From: JAQBDA01 sp032124675
GTDB taxonomy: Bacteria > Chloroflexota > Anaerolineae > Anaerolineales > UBA4823
Direction of reading: 5' to 3'
NCBI GenBank assembly: GCA_032124675.1
Contig: JAQBDA010000062.1
Coordinates: 1-33,926 of the forward strand
DNA length: 33,926 nt
This document shows positions 1 through 8,580 of this stretch, piece after piece. A program made the translations under genes and the position numbers. Numbering within the stretch: position 1 is the first letter of the stretch; the number at the start of each line of letters is the position of its first letter. The notes below the pieces were generated by a model. The model was not told where the DNA came from and ran no database searches. It worked only from the letters and a program-made list of their open reading frames with translations.

Positions 1-371
1 TCCTGGGGTCTGAGAAGATGTCCGAAATCTTAAACCAGGTCCGAAAAAAAGCGGATATTATCTTGTTGGACACGCCGCCTGTCCTGGCTGTCACCGATGC
101 ATCTGTCCTTGCACCTCGTGTCGATGGTGTATTGCTGGTTGTCAAACCCGGGGTCACAAAACTGGCAGCCTGCAAGCAGGCAGTGGAGCAGTTGAACCGC
201 GTGGGGGCAAAAATATTAGGCGTTGTCCTGAATGATATCTCCGTCAAACGCGCAAGCTATCGCTATGCTTACTACCGTGGGTATTACTATAATTATTACG
301 ATTCATACTATGAGCAGGAGTCTGAGTCCCGACCGCTGCCCGAAAAAATACTACCCGGAGAGCGAGAATAA
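1..371 (+). CDS. BY-kinase (CpsD/CapB/Wzc-type tyrosine kinase), C-terminal part, 5' cut by window edge
   Basis: The reading frame is open from the first bases of the window, with residues LGSEK ahead of the first in-window ATG at 18, so the gene begins upstream. The segment IILLDTPPVL matches the Walker B/A'' region of bacterial tyrosine kinases and ParA-like ATPases, followed by the usual GVLLVVKPGVT and GVVLND strands. The tail is a tyrosine cluster, 11 Tyr in 18 codons at 258-311, the typical autophosphorylation region of Wzc/CpsD proteins. In known systems this kinase controls polymerisation and export of capsule or exopolysaccharide at the inner membrane, and a cognate phosphatase reverses it. 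A matching phosphatase lies at 1724. The Walker A half is outside the window, so kinase competence cannot be judged here. Confidence 0.88.
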   Translation, partial: LGSEKMSEILNQVRKKADIILLDTPPVLAVTDASVLAPRVDGVLLVVKPGVTKLAACKQAVEQLNRVGAKILGVVLNDISVKRASYRYAYYRGYYYNYYDSYYEQESESRPLPEKILPGERE

Positions 372-430
372 ATCTGGTACGTAACCTGGCTCAAAGCCTG
401 GCTGCCCAGGAGATCTGGGTAGTTGGGCTT

Positions 431-1696
431 TTGCTTTTCACCAGCCTGGTATGGACTCAGCTGCTGGTTATTACTGTCGTCATAGGTATGGCTTATTGGG
501 TGGTGCGCTGGTTTGCGTCAGGGCAGGTCAGCATCCGCACTCCGGCGGATTGGGGGAATCTTCTTCTCGTGCTGATGGCAGCTGTAAGCTGCCTGATAAC
601 CTCGCTGCCAGGATCGACTGTTCCCCAGGTACTGCGACTTCTTTCGGGGATGATATTTTTCTATACGATTGTAAATTGGTCGCGATCGCTCAAAAGATCT
701 TATCTGCTTCTGTCAATATTGGCACTCCTCGGAATATTGCTTTCGCTGTTTGCGCTGGTCAGTGTCGAATGGTCTCCAACTAAGCTTCAGTTAGTTGCCC
801 TGCAATTAAGGAATATGTTTCCTGTTGCTGTCTCAGATACAGTACATCCGAATGTGATGGCGGGTACGCTGCTGTTGTTTGCACCCATCGTGTGTGCAAT
901 GGTGGTATTTAATCGCTGGGCGTCCCTGGCGAACCGAGAAAAGAAGTTCGCATTCGTTCTTTGCTGGATCGCTCTCCTCGCGATCACACCGATCATCCTG
1001 CTGACTGCTTCAAGAGGGGCATGGATTGCCTTTATAACTGTGATGGCCCTCCTGCTTTCTATGCGCTGGAAATGGGGTTTCCTGGTTTTCATGGCATTGG
1101 TCGGGAGTGCTGTGCTGCTGCCCTATTTTTTCGCGCCATACGATCTGTTGGGGACCGCACTGGAGAACCAGACGCTGGGCAGCTTGCAGGCGAGGTCTCA
1201 GGTCATGTCTCAAGCTTTATTCATAATTGAAGTATTTCCAGTCACCGGCGTAGGGATGGGTTTGTTCTCAGAAGTCGCTGCATTGGTTACCCCATCTGTG
1301 ATTGTTTCACCAGATGTAGCTGAACACGCTCATAACTTGTTCTTGCAGGTAGCCGTGGATTTGGGTATTCCTGGACTGATCGCTTGGTTATCGGTCTTAT
1401 TGGTCGTTTTCACTGTCTCCTGGGGGCTGTACCGGACGGGTAAGCGTATGAATGATCCATGGGCAGCAGGGTTGGGAGCAGGTTTCTTTTGCAGCTCTGC
1501 GGCACTTGTCTTGCACGGGTTCATGGATTCTGTAATCTGGGGCATAGTGCGGCAGGCTCCAGTAGTATGGTTTCTCTGGGGAACCACAATCGCCTTGTCC
1601 CTGGTTTATCTTCCCAATAAACCAATTCACGCAAAAACCGAAGACACTGTATCTGGTGTTGACAATGGGGGTGTTTTTGATATATCTTCTGTATAA
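431..1696 (+). CDS. O-antigen ligase / Wzy polymerase-like membrane protein
   Basis: About 420 residues, very hydrophobic, with roughly ten membrane segments. The conserved region of the Wzy_C/WaaL family is recognisable: LTASRGAWIAF near the middle, a long periplasmic loop, then HAHNLFLQVAVDLGIPGLIAWL. Such proteins polymerise or ligate lipid-linked glycan units on the outer face of the cytoplasmic membrane, which fits the flanking kinase and phosphatase. The start is unclear. TTG 431 is the first conventional start, but the frame is open back to 326 and encodes NLVRNLAQSLAAQEIWVVG, a natural-looking amphipathic N-terminus. A GGAG at 357-360 lies 7 nt before an ATA at 368 that overlaps the kinase stop, so translation may begin there at a non-canonical codon. 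Confidence 0.8.
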   Translation: MLFTSLVWTQLLVITVVIGMAYWVVRWFASGQVSIRTPADWGNLLLVLMAAVSCLITSLPGSTVPQVLRLLSGMIFFYTIVNWSRSLKRSYLLLSILALLGILLSLFALVSVEWSPTKLQLVALQLRNMFPVAVSDTVHPNVMAGTLLLFAPIVCAMVVFNRWASLANREKKFAFVLCWIALLAITPIILLTASRGAWIAFITVMALLLSMRWKWGFLVFMALVGSAVLLPYFFAPYDLLGTALENQTLGSLQARSQVMSQALFIIEVFPVTGVGMGLFSEVAALVTPSVIVSPDVAEHAHNLFLQVAVDLGIPGLIAWLSVLLVVFTVSWGLYRTGKRMNDPWAAGLGAGFFCSSAALVLHGFMDSVIWGIVRQAPVVWFLWGTTIALSLVYLPNKPIHAKTEDTVSGVDNGGVFDISSV

Positions 1697-1723
1697 GGTC
1701 ACCCAATAATCACTGGAACTATC

Positions 1724-2179
1724 ATGCCATCAGTATTATTCATCTGCACCGCAAATATCTGCCGCTCTCCAATGGCGATGGGACTCTTCCGCAGCAAGGT
1801 GGGGGATGATCCTGAATGGCGGATAGAATCTGCAGGGACGTGGTCGTTCAAAGGACAGCATGCTGCATCATACACCAGGGCGGTCCTAGCGCTGAGAGGG
1901 ATAGATATAAGCGATCACCGGTCGAGATCTCTGGATAGAGATCTCTTACACCAGTTCAATTTGATCTTGACGATGGAAGATGGGCACAAAGAAGCGATAT
2001 CGGTCGAGTTCCCGGAGATAGCTCAACGAGTATATCTCATCAGTGAAATGGTAGATGAAATTTACAACATACATGACCCTATAGGCGGTACAATTGACGA
2101 ATTCGAACTTACTGCACAGGAGTTCGAAAGTATTTTCGACCGTGGATTCCACAAAATTGAAACACTTGCCAGAGATTGA
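1724..2179 (+). CDS. low-molecular-weight protein-tyrosine phosphatase (Wzb/Etp-like)
   Basis: A 151-residue protein of the usual LMW-PTP length. The P-loop CTANICRS at residues 8-15 gives catalytic Cys8 and Arg14 of the CX5R(S) motif, and HDPIGG at 117-122 carries the general-acid Asp118. The family usually has DP followed by Tyr or Trp; here it is DPIGG. In polysaccharide loci this enzyme dephosphorylates the tyrosine-rich tail of the BY-kinase, and such a tail is encoded at 258-311. It follows the polymerase-like gene by 27 nt. The start ATG 1724 has GGA about 7 nt upstream and leaves the P-loop at the expected distance from the N-terminus. Confidence 0.92.
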   Translation: MPSVLFICTANICRSPMAMGLFRSKVGDDPEWRIESAGTWSFKGQHAASYTRAVLALRGIDISDHRSRSLDRDLLHQFNLILTMEDGHKEAISVEFPEIAQRVYLISEMVDEIYNIHDPIGGTIDEFELTAQEFESIFDRGFHKIETLARD

Positions 2180-2274
2180 CTTTGTTTGATACCGTGCAAC
2201 AATTCCCAAAAATCCGGATGTCTGAGGATATCCGGAATTTATTAATTGTGATGTGAATAGGTCTGATCCATGGA

Positions 2275-4146
2275 TTGGTCTACATATTCTTCATGCCTCC
2301 ATGGCAGCATTATGATGAGCCGAATCATTTCGAATATGCTTGGTTAATCTCCGATCGCGGGAAGCTGCCAGCCGCAACTGATGTGGATATCCAGATGCGA
2401 GCAGAGACGGCAAGATCCATGATCGATAACGACTTTTTCCGTAATATTGGATTCCTGCCCGATCCTACGGATACCAGTAAACCAGCTTGGATTGGAGCGT
2501 ATTCCCAACTATCTAACCCACCGCTATATTATCTTATCGCTTCATTCCCCTTGTATTTTGTTCGGGGAATTAATATTGCAGATCAGCTGATTGTCGTCCG
2601 GTTCGTATCACTTAGTTTTTATTTAGTTACATTGTTGGCTGCATGGGGAATCACTCGCGAGTTAACACCGGTAAAACACCCGCTGAGGTTCTATCTACCG
2701 GTTACCCTGGCATTACTTCCGGGATTTGCAGATGTGATGACGGGAGTAAACAATGATGTCGCGGCTATTGCATTCGTATCGATGTGTTTGTGGGGATGTA
2801 TCCATCTCATCATACATGGAGCAAGAATTCTACCAGTCATTGCTACGATCGTATTAACCATATTATGTGTGCTTACCAAAGAGACTGCCTATGTCGCCCT
2901 GATTCTATTCCTTATCACGACGCTGTTTGTATTGCTTGGTGAAAAGCACCGGAGGACCGCGTGGATCCTCATAAGCACTGGATCAGCAATCGGATTAGTG
3001 CTCGTGTTCTCAACAGGTGATGCTACAGATTGGTACCGGTCAACTGCTCAGGAGTCCACAACTAGGAGTGCCAGTCCGCAAGCTGTGGTTGGCGACTATG
3101 TCTTTTCAATAGAGGGTTCTGCACGGAACACACCGCACTGGTCTACTTCCTTATTTCAGCCATTGCTCGTTGGGCCTACCGAGTCCCAGAATCGGGGATC
3201 GTATACCTTAGGTGCCTGGATCTGGGCGGATACGCCGGATGAGGTAAGTACCCTAATACTAGGTAACGGGCAGAAAAGAATATTCAGGCGGGTTGAAGTT
3301 GGGATGGAACCCGCATTCTATTCGTATTCCGTAAAATCGTCTGGTACTAAGGGTGAGCGGATGTGGGTTGGGTTGGATCCTGAGCCATTAAATATAGGTA
3401 ATAATGTTTATTATGATGGCCTGGTCCTGGTTGATAAATCTATCTCTTCCGAATCGCCTCCGCAATATTCTGATGGGCAAGGTACGGAAGGTGTCTGGGG
3501 AGGAGAACAGTTTGTTAATCTTTTACGCAACGGTTCAGCTGAACAAGCCGGTTTGCGTATTTCAGCATGGCTAGATGAACTTGGCGCCAGTTTCTTGCCG
3601 GATAACACACGCCCAACGCTTATATTGACATACTTGCTGGATTGGAATGATGTCTCCTGGCACTACAGGCTCACCGTATGGCGTCTGTTCCGCACGTTCT
3701 GGGCTGAATTCGGATGGGGACATGTGACTCTTAAAGGGCATAGCCCCTATCGTGTGCTGCTGGTAATTTCATTCGCGGGCATCATAGGTTTTATAGTATG
3801 GCTCTTCCGCAGAATCGTTACCAGAAAAGACATCCATTGGGATGTTGTTTTTTTGCTGGGTATAATGTTGGTGGTCGTCTGGGGTGGAGCGATAAGCCGG
3901 GGGGTGCTCTACCTGGGGCAGAATAGGTTATACTTACCCGTCGCTCGCTACGCCTATCCTGCAATCATTCCTACACTGCTGATATTGTGCATCGGTTGGC
4001 AGGCATTATTTTGGTGGTTGTACCGATGGAAAAAGACATCCAGCTTGGCTCCATACATTCAAATGGCTCTCTGGCTAGGGGCATTGATGGTTATTGATGT
4101 GTACTCTCTTTTTAGTATCTTGGCGTACTACAGTGCGGGAGCGTAA
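2275..4146 (+). CDS. DUF2142/glycosyltransferase-39-like membrane protein with an embedded beta-sandwich-like region; N-terminus interrupted
   Basis: The intact frame from TTG 2275 encodes 623 residues beginning with the end of a membrane helix, then PPWQHYDEPNHFEYAWL. In DUF2142 and related GT-C-type proteins this acidic motif lies just after the first transmembrane helix, on the outer face. Several membrane segments follow at about residues 90-255, then a soluble region at about 265-400 (YTLGAWIWAD, YYDGLVLVD) resembling a carbohydrate-binding jelly roll, then C-terminal helices at about 495-615. Upstream, the same frame reads MSEDIRNLLIVM, TGA (2254-2256), IGLIHGLVYIFFMPPW, so half of the first helix is cut off by a stop. 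A polysaccharide role is inferred from position. The gene may be a recent pseudogene. Confidence 0.7.
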   Translation: MVYIFFMPPWQHYDEPNHFEYAWLISDRGKLPAATDVDIQMRAETARSMIDNDFFRNIGFLPDPTDTSKPAWIGAYSQLSNPPLYYLIASFPLYFVRGINIADQLIVVRFVSLSFYLVTLLAAWGITRELTPVKHPLRFYLPVTLALLPGFADVMTGVNNDVAAIAFVSMCLWGCIHLIIHGARILPVIATIVLTILCVLTKETAYVALILFLITTLFVLLGEKHRRTAWILISTGSAIGLVLVFSTGDATDWYRSTAQESTTRSASPQAVVGDYVFSIEGSARNTPHWSTSLFQPLLVGPTESQNRGSYTLGAWIWADTPDEVSTLILGNGQKRIFRRVEVGMEPAFYSYSVKSSGTKGERMWVGLDPEPLNIGNNVYYDGLVLVDKSISSESPPQYSDGQGTEGVWGGEQFVNLLRNGSAEQAGLRISAWLDELGASFLPDNTRPTLILTYLLDWNDVSWHYRLTVWRLFRTFWAEFGWGHVTLKGHSPYRVLLVISFAGIIGFIVWLFRRIVTRKDIHWDVVFLLGIMLVVVWGGAISRGVLYLGQNRLYLPVARYAYPAIIPTLLILCIGWQALFWWLYRWKKTSSLAPYIQMALWLGALMVIDVYSLFSILAYYSAGA

Positions 4147-4223
4147 TGCGTTGAACACACTTATGAGTAAGGGGAAGTTTGATCAAATTATAAAGCATAC
4201 TACCGGGAGAGAATGTTGAAAGC

Positions 4224-5753
4224 ATGTCAATCATGAATAACAAAGCAGTCCAAATATTATTCGCCGGTTTATTATTCTTGGCGGGTTGCGCTAGACAAGT
4301 GGCTCCAACGCCAACAACCACTGCTGAAAGCGTCTCTCAAACCAATGTGCCAACTCTCTCTCCATCAGCTACACCTGCTGGACCGGATCCGACTGAGATA
4401 ACAAACCCAACCAAAACCCCTACTCCGAGTCCAATGGCAGCCAGCAGGCCATACATGGGAATCCAGGTGATACGTATGGACCTTCCACCTCAGGCAGACC
4501 TGTTCCAAGAATCCGGAGCGGAATGGTCGCGCCATGATTATTTGCGCGGGGAGGAAATCGAACCCGAAAACCTGGAGGAGAAGGACTTTCACTGGGATAC
4601 AGTAAGAGAGGATATGCTGTTGGCTGCGGTTGAAGGAGGCCAGCAGACGATTACTATTATATTATTCACACCTGCCTGGGCGCAGAAATACCCAGGTTAT
4701 GCCTGCGGACCAATCGCAGAAGACGCGCTGAACGATTTTGCAGAATTCATAGGGGCAGTTGTAAGGCGATATAGCGTCCCCCCGTACAATCTTAAGTACT
4801 GGGAGATCGGCAATGAACCTGATATTGCCTGGGGGTTGGTAAAGGGCAATAGTGGATATGGGTGTTGGGGAGAGTTGGATGATCCTTATTATGGGGGTGG
4901 GTATTACGCAGAAATGCTCAAACAGGTGTATCCGGTAGTGAGGGCCGCCGACCCAGAGAGCAGGCTGATCGTGGGTGGGCTGGTGCTGGATTGTGACCCA
5001 GTCAATCCACCTGAAACCCAGCCAAATTCAGGGGATTTCCGGGACTGCACTTCAGCCAAATTCCTGGAGGGTATCTTCGAAGCCGGTGGCGGGGAATATT
5101 TTGACGGCGTAAGCTTCCATGCCTATGATTATTACTATGGCGAAGAGGGTAGCTATGGAAACGAAGGTTGGCACAGTTCGTCAGATACGACGGGTCCGGT
5201 ATTGCTGGCTAAGACGCGCTACCTGCGCTCATTATTAAACAGCTATGGATATCCTGAAAAAGAATTATTGAATACTGAACTGGCTGTGCTCTGCGGAAGA
5301 AGCGGAGAAGAGGATTTCTGCCTTGGAGATCCATATGCAAATACGAAATCCAGTTATATCAGCCAGGCGAATACCGCTGCTCTTGCCGCGGGAATACATG
5401 TGAACCTCTGGTATAGTTTGACTGGCTGGCGTGGTACCGGTCTGGTTTCAAAAGATATACAACCCTTACCAGCCTATGATGCCTATCAATTTGCGGCATC
5501 CATTCTGAATGAGGATGCTGTTTATCTGGATGAGATCGACGAATACACAGGTGTAATGGGGTATAGTTTCAAGAATGTAGATGGGCAGTACTGGGTAGTT
5601 TGGTCCCTGGATGGTGATAACCATACAATCAATCTACCAGATAATCCCCTGAATGTTTACGATGTATACGGCAGACCTGTTCTGGAGAAGGTTTTATCCA
5701 AGAGTGGGTTGGATGTCACAGTTGCTCCGGTGTTCATAAGGTGGGCTCCATAG
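4224..5753 (+). CDS. lipoprotein with glycoside-hydrolase-like (beta/alpha) barrel
   Basis: A 509-residue lipoprotein. A short hydrophobic signal ends in the lipobox LAGC with Cys22, followed by a Thr/Pro/Ser-rich linker to about residue 72. The remaining ~430 residues look like a clan-A glycosidase barrel. KYWEIGNEPD contains the NEP signature, with Glu198 as likely acid/base, and LLNTELAV supplies Glu352 as plausible nucleophile near the seventh strand. DGVSFHAYDYY and NLWYSLTGW resemble active-site strands of GH39/GH5-like enzymes, though I cannot fix the family. A small beta domain follows from about residue 430. The protein would be anchored outside the membrane and could trim the polysaccharide made by the upstream genes. 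MNNKAVQ at Met4 is an alternative start. Confidence 0.75.
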   Translation: MSIMNNKAVQILFAGLLFLAGCARQVAPTPTTTAESVSQTNVPTLSPSATPAGPDPTEITNPTKTPTPSPMAASRPYMGIQVIRMDLPPQADLFQESGAEWSRHDYLRGEEIEPENLEEKDFHWDTVREDMLLAAVEGGQQTITIILFTPAWAQKYPGYACGPIAEDALNDFAEFIGAVVRRYSVPPYNLKYWEIGNEPDIAWGLVKGNSGYGCWGELDDPYYGGGYYAEMLKQVYPVVRAADPESRLIVGGLVLDCDPVNPPETQPNSGDFRDCTSAKFLEGIFEAGGGEYFDGVSFHAYDYYYGEEGSYGNEGWHSSSDTTGPVLLAKTRYLRSLLNSYGYPEKELLNTELAVLCGRSGEEDFCLGDPYANTKSSYISQANTAALAAGIHVNLWYSLTGWRGTGLVSKDIQPLPAYDAYQFAASILNEDAVYLDEIDEYTGVMGYSFKNVDGQYWVVWSLDGDNHTINLPDNPLNVYDVYGRPVLEKVLSKSGLDVTVAPVFIRWAP

Positions 5754-5831
5754 CGATCAGAACTAAAAGATATTAGGCCTCAGTTTGGTATAACGATCAT
5801 CTTATCCAGCATTAACGGGTGTATGAATATG

Positions 5832-5854
5832 GGCAGCCACTATTGGTGGCTGCC
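5832..5854. terminator. convergent hairpin, probable bidirectional terminator
   Basis: A perfect 9-bp stem (GGCAGCCAC / GTGGCTGCC) with a 5-nt loop TATTG lies between the convergent ends of the glycosidase-like gene and the S41 protease gene. Neither side has a strong T-run, so its efficiency as an intrinsic terminator is uncertain. Confidence 0.55.
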
Positions 5855-5894
5855 TAATCATTTAAGCCGGATTATTGTGATGCATTCGCGAGTG

Positions 5895-7925
5895 TCAATC
5901 CAGCAATTCGTCGATTGCAGTTTGGAGGACAGGATCTGATAGGTTCAGGACGCTGTCTTCAGTAACCGGAACGAAGATGTCGAGTTCCACGCCAGTGCCC
6001 TCTATGATCACCTTACCATCCGGGGATTGTGGGCGACCAGTTGGGAACTGCATCGATATATCATCTGGCAGTTTATACTGACCGCGCCCGACCTCTCCGA
6101 ATGCACCGGCGGTTGGATAGTGGCCTATGATAACTGCTCGACCCTGTTGGGCCATTGCATAAGCAAATCCCTCACATGCGCTGACACAGTATGGGCTCAC
6201 CAGGACCGCAATAGCTCCTTCATAGTGCTCAGGTCCGGGGGATATTTTGGCAGGTTGACCATCACTTTCAAAGCTGCCGCTGTTTTCGTTGTAATAATTT
6301 CCCTCATACAGGGGAATCTCATCTTCGAAAAAATAACCCGCAAAATCCAGCGCCAGTCTCCCGGAGCCGCCGCTGTTGCGGCGCAGGTCTATGATCAACC
6401 CCGGAGTGTCATTGCTGATGAGCTGTTCCATGAAATGTTCCCAGGTTATCGCCAGTAAGCTGTAATCCTCGGAAAATGTCCGGATGCGAAGATACCCTAA
6501 CCCTGAGTCATCCAATATCTCTCCTTCGACAGGAAGGGCGAGCTCGTCTTCGCTAAAAATTGGCAGGGATAGGAACAGGGAGTCGTACTCTGGTATGGAC
6601 TTGAGAGTGGCTTCAACTTCTCCTGTCCCGCCAGGGTTTTGATATCGTATATCGACACTCTCACCTGGTGGCAGGCGTGTTAGAAAAGCTGCCTGTTCCA
6701 ACCGCTTATGGTGCTCGGTCGAATAGGGTCCAAAGTCTGGTACCACAGCAGAAATGGCATCCCTGACCGGCTGGTTACCCCAGGCGATTAGCTCGGCACC
6801 GACTTTAATATCTGCTAAATCGGCTGGAGAATCCTGGACCACATGAGTGATGATGACACGACCATCACTCAGTTCTTTGGCCACCACACCTAACCCACCG
6901 CCACGCTCAGCGTAAAAAATGTCCGGTCGCAGCGTGAGACTGATATGCGCATCAGGGATATCGTTGGAAAAGTCTCTAAGAGCTTTATAAAAATCATCCT
7001 CATCGCGTGCCTTCGCGATCTCCGCAGCGTGCACCTCGTATAGTCTATCCCAATCGATATGCTTCTCCTCGGTAAATGGATACTCATGGGACACCTTTTG
7101 GAATAGTGATTCGAATGCTTCCTCGTAGCTCAGTCCGGAGAGATCATTCACAGCAATCTCGCCCTCATTTAGCTGGATGTACGTGCGTGCTTCTTTGTAA
7201 TTCGTAAACGGTTCCTGGTTGATGTCCACGATATTATATCCAGCGGGGATCGGGGCCACCGGGTCATCACTTGTGAACAATAAGCCGTCCTCACCAAATC
7301 CTGTCGGAAAGCTTTGACTGTCATTGGCTGCCCAGACGATCAGTATGCCCCCCGTGATCTCATCGTGATTCTCCGGGTCAGTTATTGCGGATGTATAGGC
7401 ATTGGACCATCCGCCTCCATCACGCGCTTCGAGAAATGGACCTCCCCAGGTATTAGACCAGTAAGCCACGGCAAAAACCTGTACACCTTCGTCCTCCTGC
7501 CCATCATTATCCAGGTCCAATTGTGTCCCTTGAGGTATGGACGGCAGCGCAAGATTGTAGGTTATTGTGCTGTCTTCCTGGACAACAACCGGTCCGATTG
7601 CCTGCCCCAGGGCTGGAAATTCAAAATCGCGGTCTCGCCGGCTGAATCCGGCCAGATCTTCCAGCATGACAAAGGGTTCCGAGATCGTGTTTAGAAAAAA
7701 AGGTGATGTGTATGGGATGTCACCGGTAATTAATACTGGTTCGTCCGGGTTGTCTGCGCCAGGCTGGACTGGTTTCGGCGGCAATGCTGTTGGTGTAGCA
7801 GATAATTCTGATGATTCCCCTTGTAAGTCAAGCGGTAGACCCGATGTAGCCTGACATGATAATGACATGGCGACAAGCAGTACAGCAATAATAATTGGGG
7901 CAACAATAATCGGTTTCAATGCCAT
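5895..7925 (-). CDS. S41-family (C-terminal-processing-like) serine protease lipoprotein with PDZ domain
   Basis: A 676-residue lipoprotein with a signal helix ending at SLSC (Cys24), a Pro/Thr-rich spacer to about 60, and an unassigned N-terminal region at 65-260 containing DLDNDGQEDEG (137-147), which resembles a calcium loop. A helical stretch at 262-320 precedes a PDZ domain at about 341-440 (GGGLGVVAKEL). The S41 core follows: GLGYLRIRTF, GLIIDLRRNSGGSG, and VSACEGFAYAM with catalytic Ser582. Tail-specific proteases cleave exported proteins at the membrane. AAGGAGG directly abuts ATG 7925, so TTG 7919, six bases downstream of the Shine-Dalgarno, may be the true start and yields an equally good signal peptide. 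Confidence 0.87.
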   Translation of the reverse strand: MALKPIIVAPIIIAVLLVAMSLSCQATSGLPLDLQGESSELSATPTALPPKPVQPGADNPDEPVLITGDIPYTSPFFLNTISEPFVMLEDLAGFSRRDRDFEFPALGQAIGPVVVQEDSTITYNLALPSIPQGTQLDLDNDGQEDEGVQVFAVAYWSNTWGGPFLEARDGGGWSNAYTSAITDPENHDEITGGILIVWAANDSQSFPTGFGEDGLLFTSDDPVAPIPAGYNIVDINQEPFTNYKEARTYIQLNEGEIAVNDLSGLSYEEAFESLFQKVSHEYPFTEEKHIDWDRLYEVHAAEIAKARDEDDFYKALRDFSNDIPDAHISLTLRPDIFYAERGGGLGVVAKELSDGRVIITHVVQDSPADLADIKVGAELIAWGNQPVRDAISAVVPDFGPYSTEHHKRLEQAAFLTRLPPGESVDIRYQNPGGTGEVEATLKSIPEYDSLFLSLPIFSEDELALPVEGEILDDSGLGYLRIRTFSEDYSLLAITWEHFMEQLISNDTPGLIIDLRRNSGGSGRLALDFAGYFFEDEIPLYEGNYYNENSGSFESDGQPAKISPGPEHYEGAIAVLVSPYCVSACEGFAYAMAQQGRAVIIGHYPTAGAFGEVGRGQYKLPDDISMQFPTGRPQSPDGKVIIEGTGVELDIFVPVTEDSVLNLSDPVLQTAIDELLD

Positions 7926-7969
7926 CCTCCTTGATTAATCAGGCGTACGGGTCAGATTTGCAGGCTCCA

Positions 7970-8518
7970 TCATTCGCTCTGCTCTTGGTTTAGCTGGCGA
8001 TATGCGCGTATTGACCGCGCAATAAATCCATCGATAATTTCTTGCATACGCTTCTGCATAATGTTGTTGGCAAGACTTTCAACAATCCCGTCAGGCATAA
8101 ACCGTATAGCGAGCGGCACTTTCATCTCTGCTGCCAGCTTCAATTCATAATCTACCTGGGTTCCTTCACCAGCTGGCTTGAAGATTGATGTGCTTGAAAA
8201 AAACCCCTGGCTTACCAGGGAGTATAAACCAGCCCTTGCATGTATTGGATGAGTTTTGGCTTGAAAAGGTTTAATCCGCAGCCGCTGATTTTTTTGATCT
8301 AGATCGGATGTTATATCACAATATATGCTTATCCTGTATACACTCAGCTCTGAAGTGCGGTAAAGCATACGGTAGCCTTGCTCATTGTATTTTTTTACTA
8401 TCGAGATATGAGGTAGGTAGTGAAGTATTCGTCCAATATCACTGAAGAAATCGAAAGCAGCATCAAGGTGAGTAGGAAAGATGAATGAGCGATGTGTCGA
8501 TCCAGTAATTTTGATCAT
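7970..8518 (-). CDS. SRPBCC-fold protein, DUF1997-like
   Basis: A 182-residue protein opening with a beta strand and then FPTHLDAAFDFFSDIGRILHYLPH, the helix-grip entry of START/SRPBCC proteins, followed by alternating strands and a long C-terminal helix (IVESLANNIMQKRMQEIIDGF). This layout matches the DUF1997 group, which in plants and cyanobacteria is also about 180 residues. The fold forms a cavity for lipids or other hydrophobic ligands, but the ligand is unknown. It sits between the protease lipoprotein and the PHA-granule-type genes on the same strand. I see no Shine-Dalgarno before ATG 8518. Confidence 0.7.
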   Translation of the reverse strand: MIKITGSTHRSFIFPTHLDAAFDFFSDIGRILHYLPHISIVKKYNEQGYRMLYRTSELSVYRISIYCDITSDLDQKNQRLRIKPFQAKTHPIHARAGLYSLVSQGFFSSTSIFKPAGEGTQVDYELKLAAEMKVPLAIRFMPDGIVESLANNIMQKRMQEIIDGFIARSIRAYRQLNQEQSE

Positions 8519-8580
8519 AAGATCAATATTCTATACTCAGGACTTACTCAGTTAGTGGAGATGGAGAGGAGGTGTTGCTG

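Noticed and set aside
2254..2256. Selenocysteine or reassigned TGA in the DUF2142-like gene
   Set aside because: Other genes in the window stop at TGA, no convincing SECIS hairpin follows, and a membrane helix position is an unlikely place for selenocysteine.
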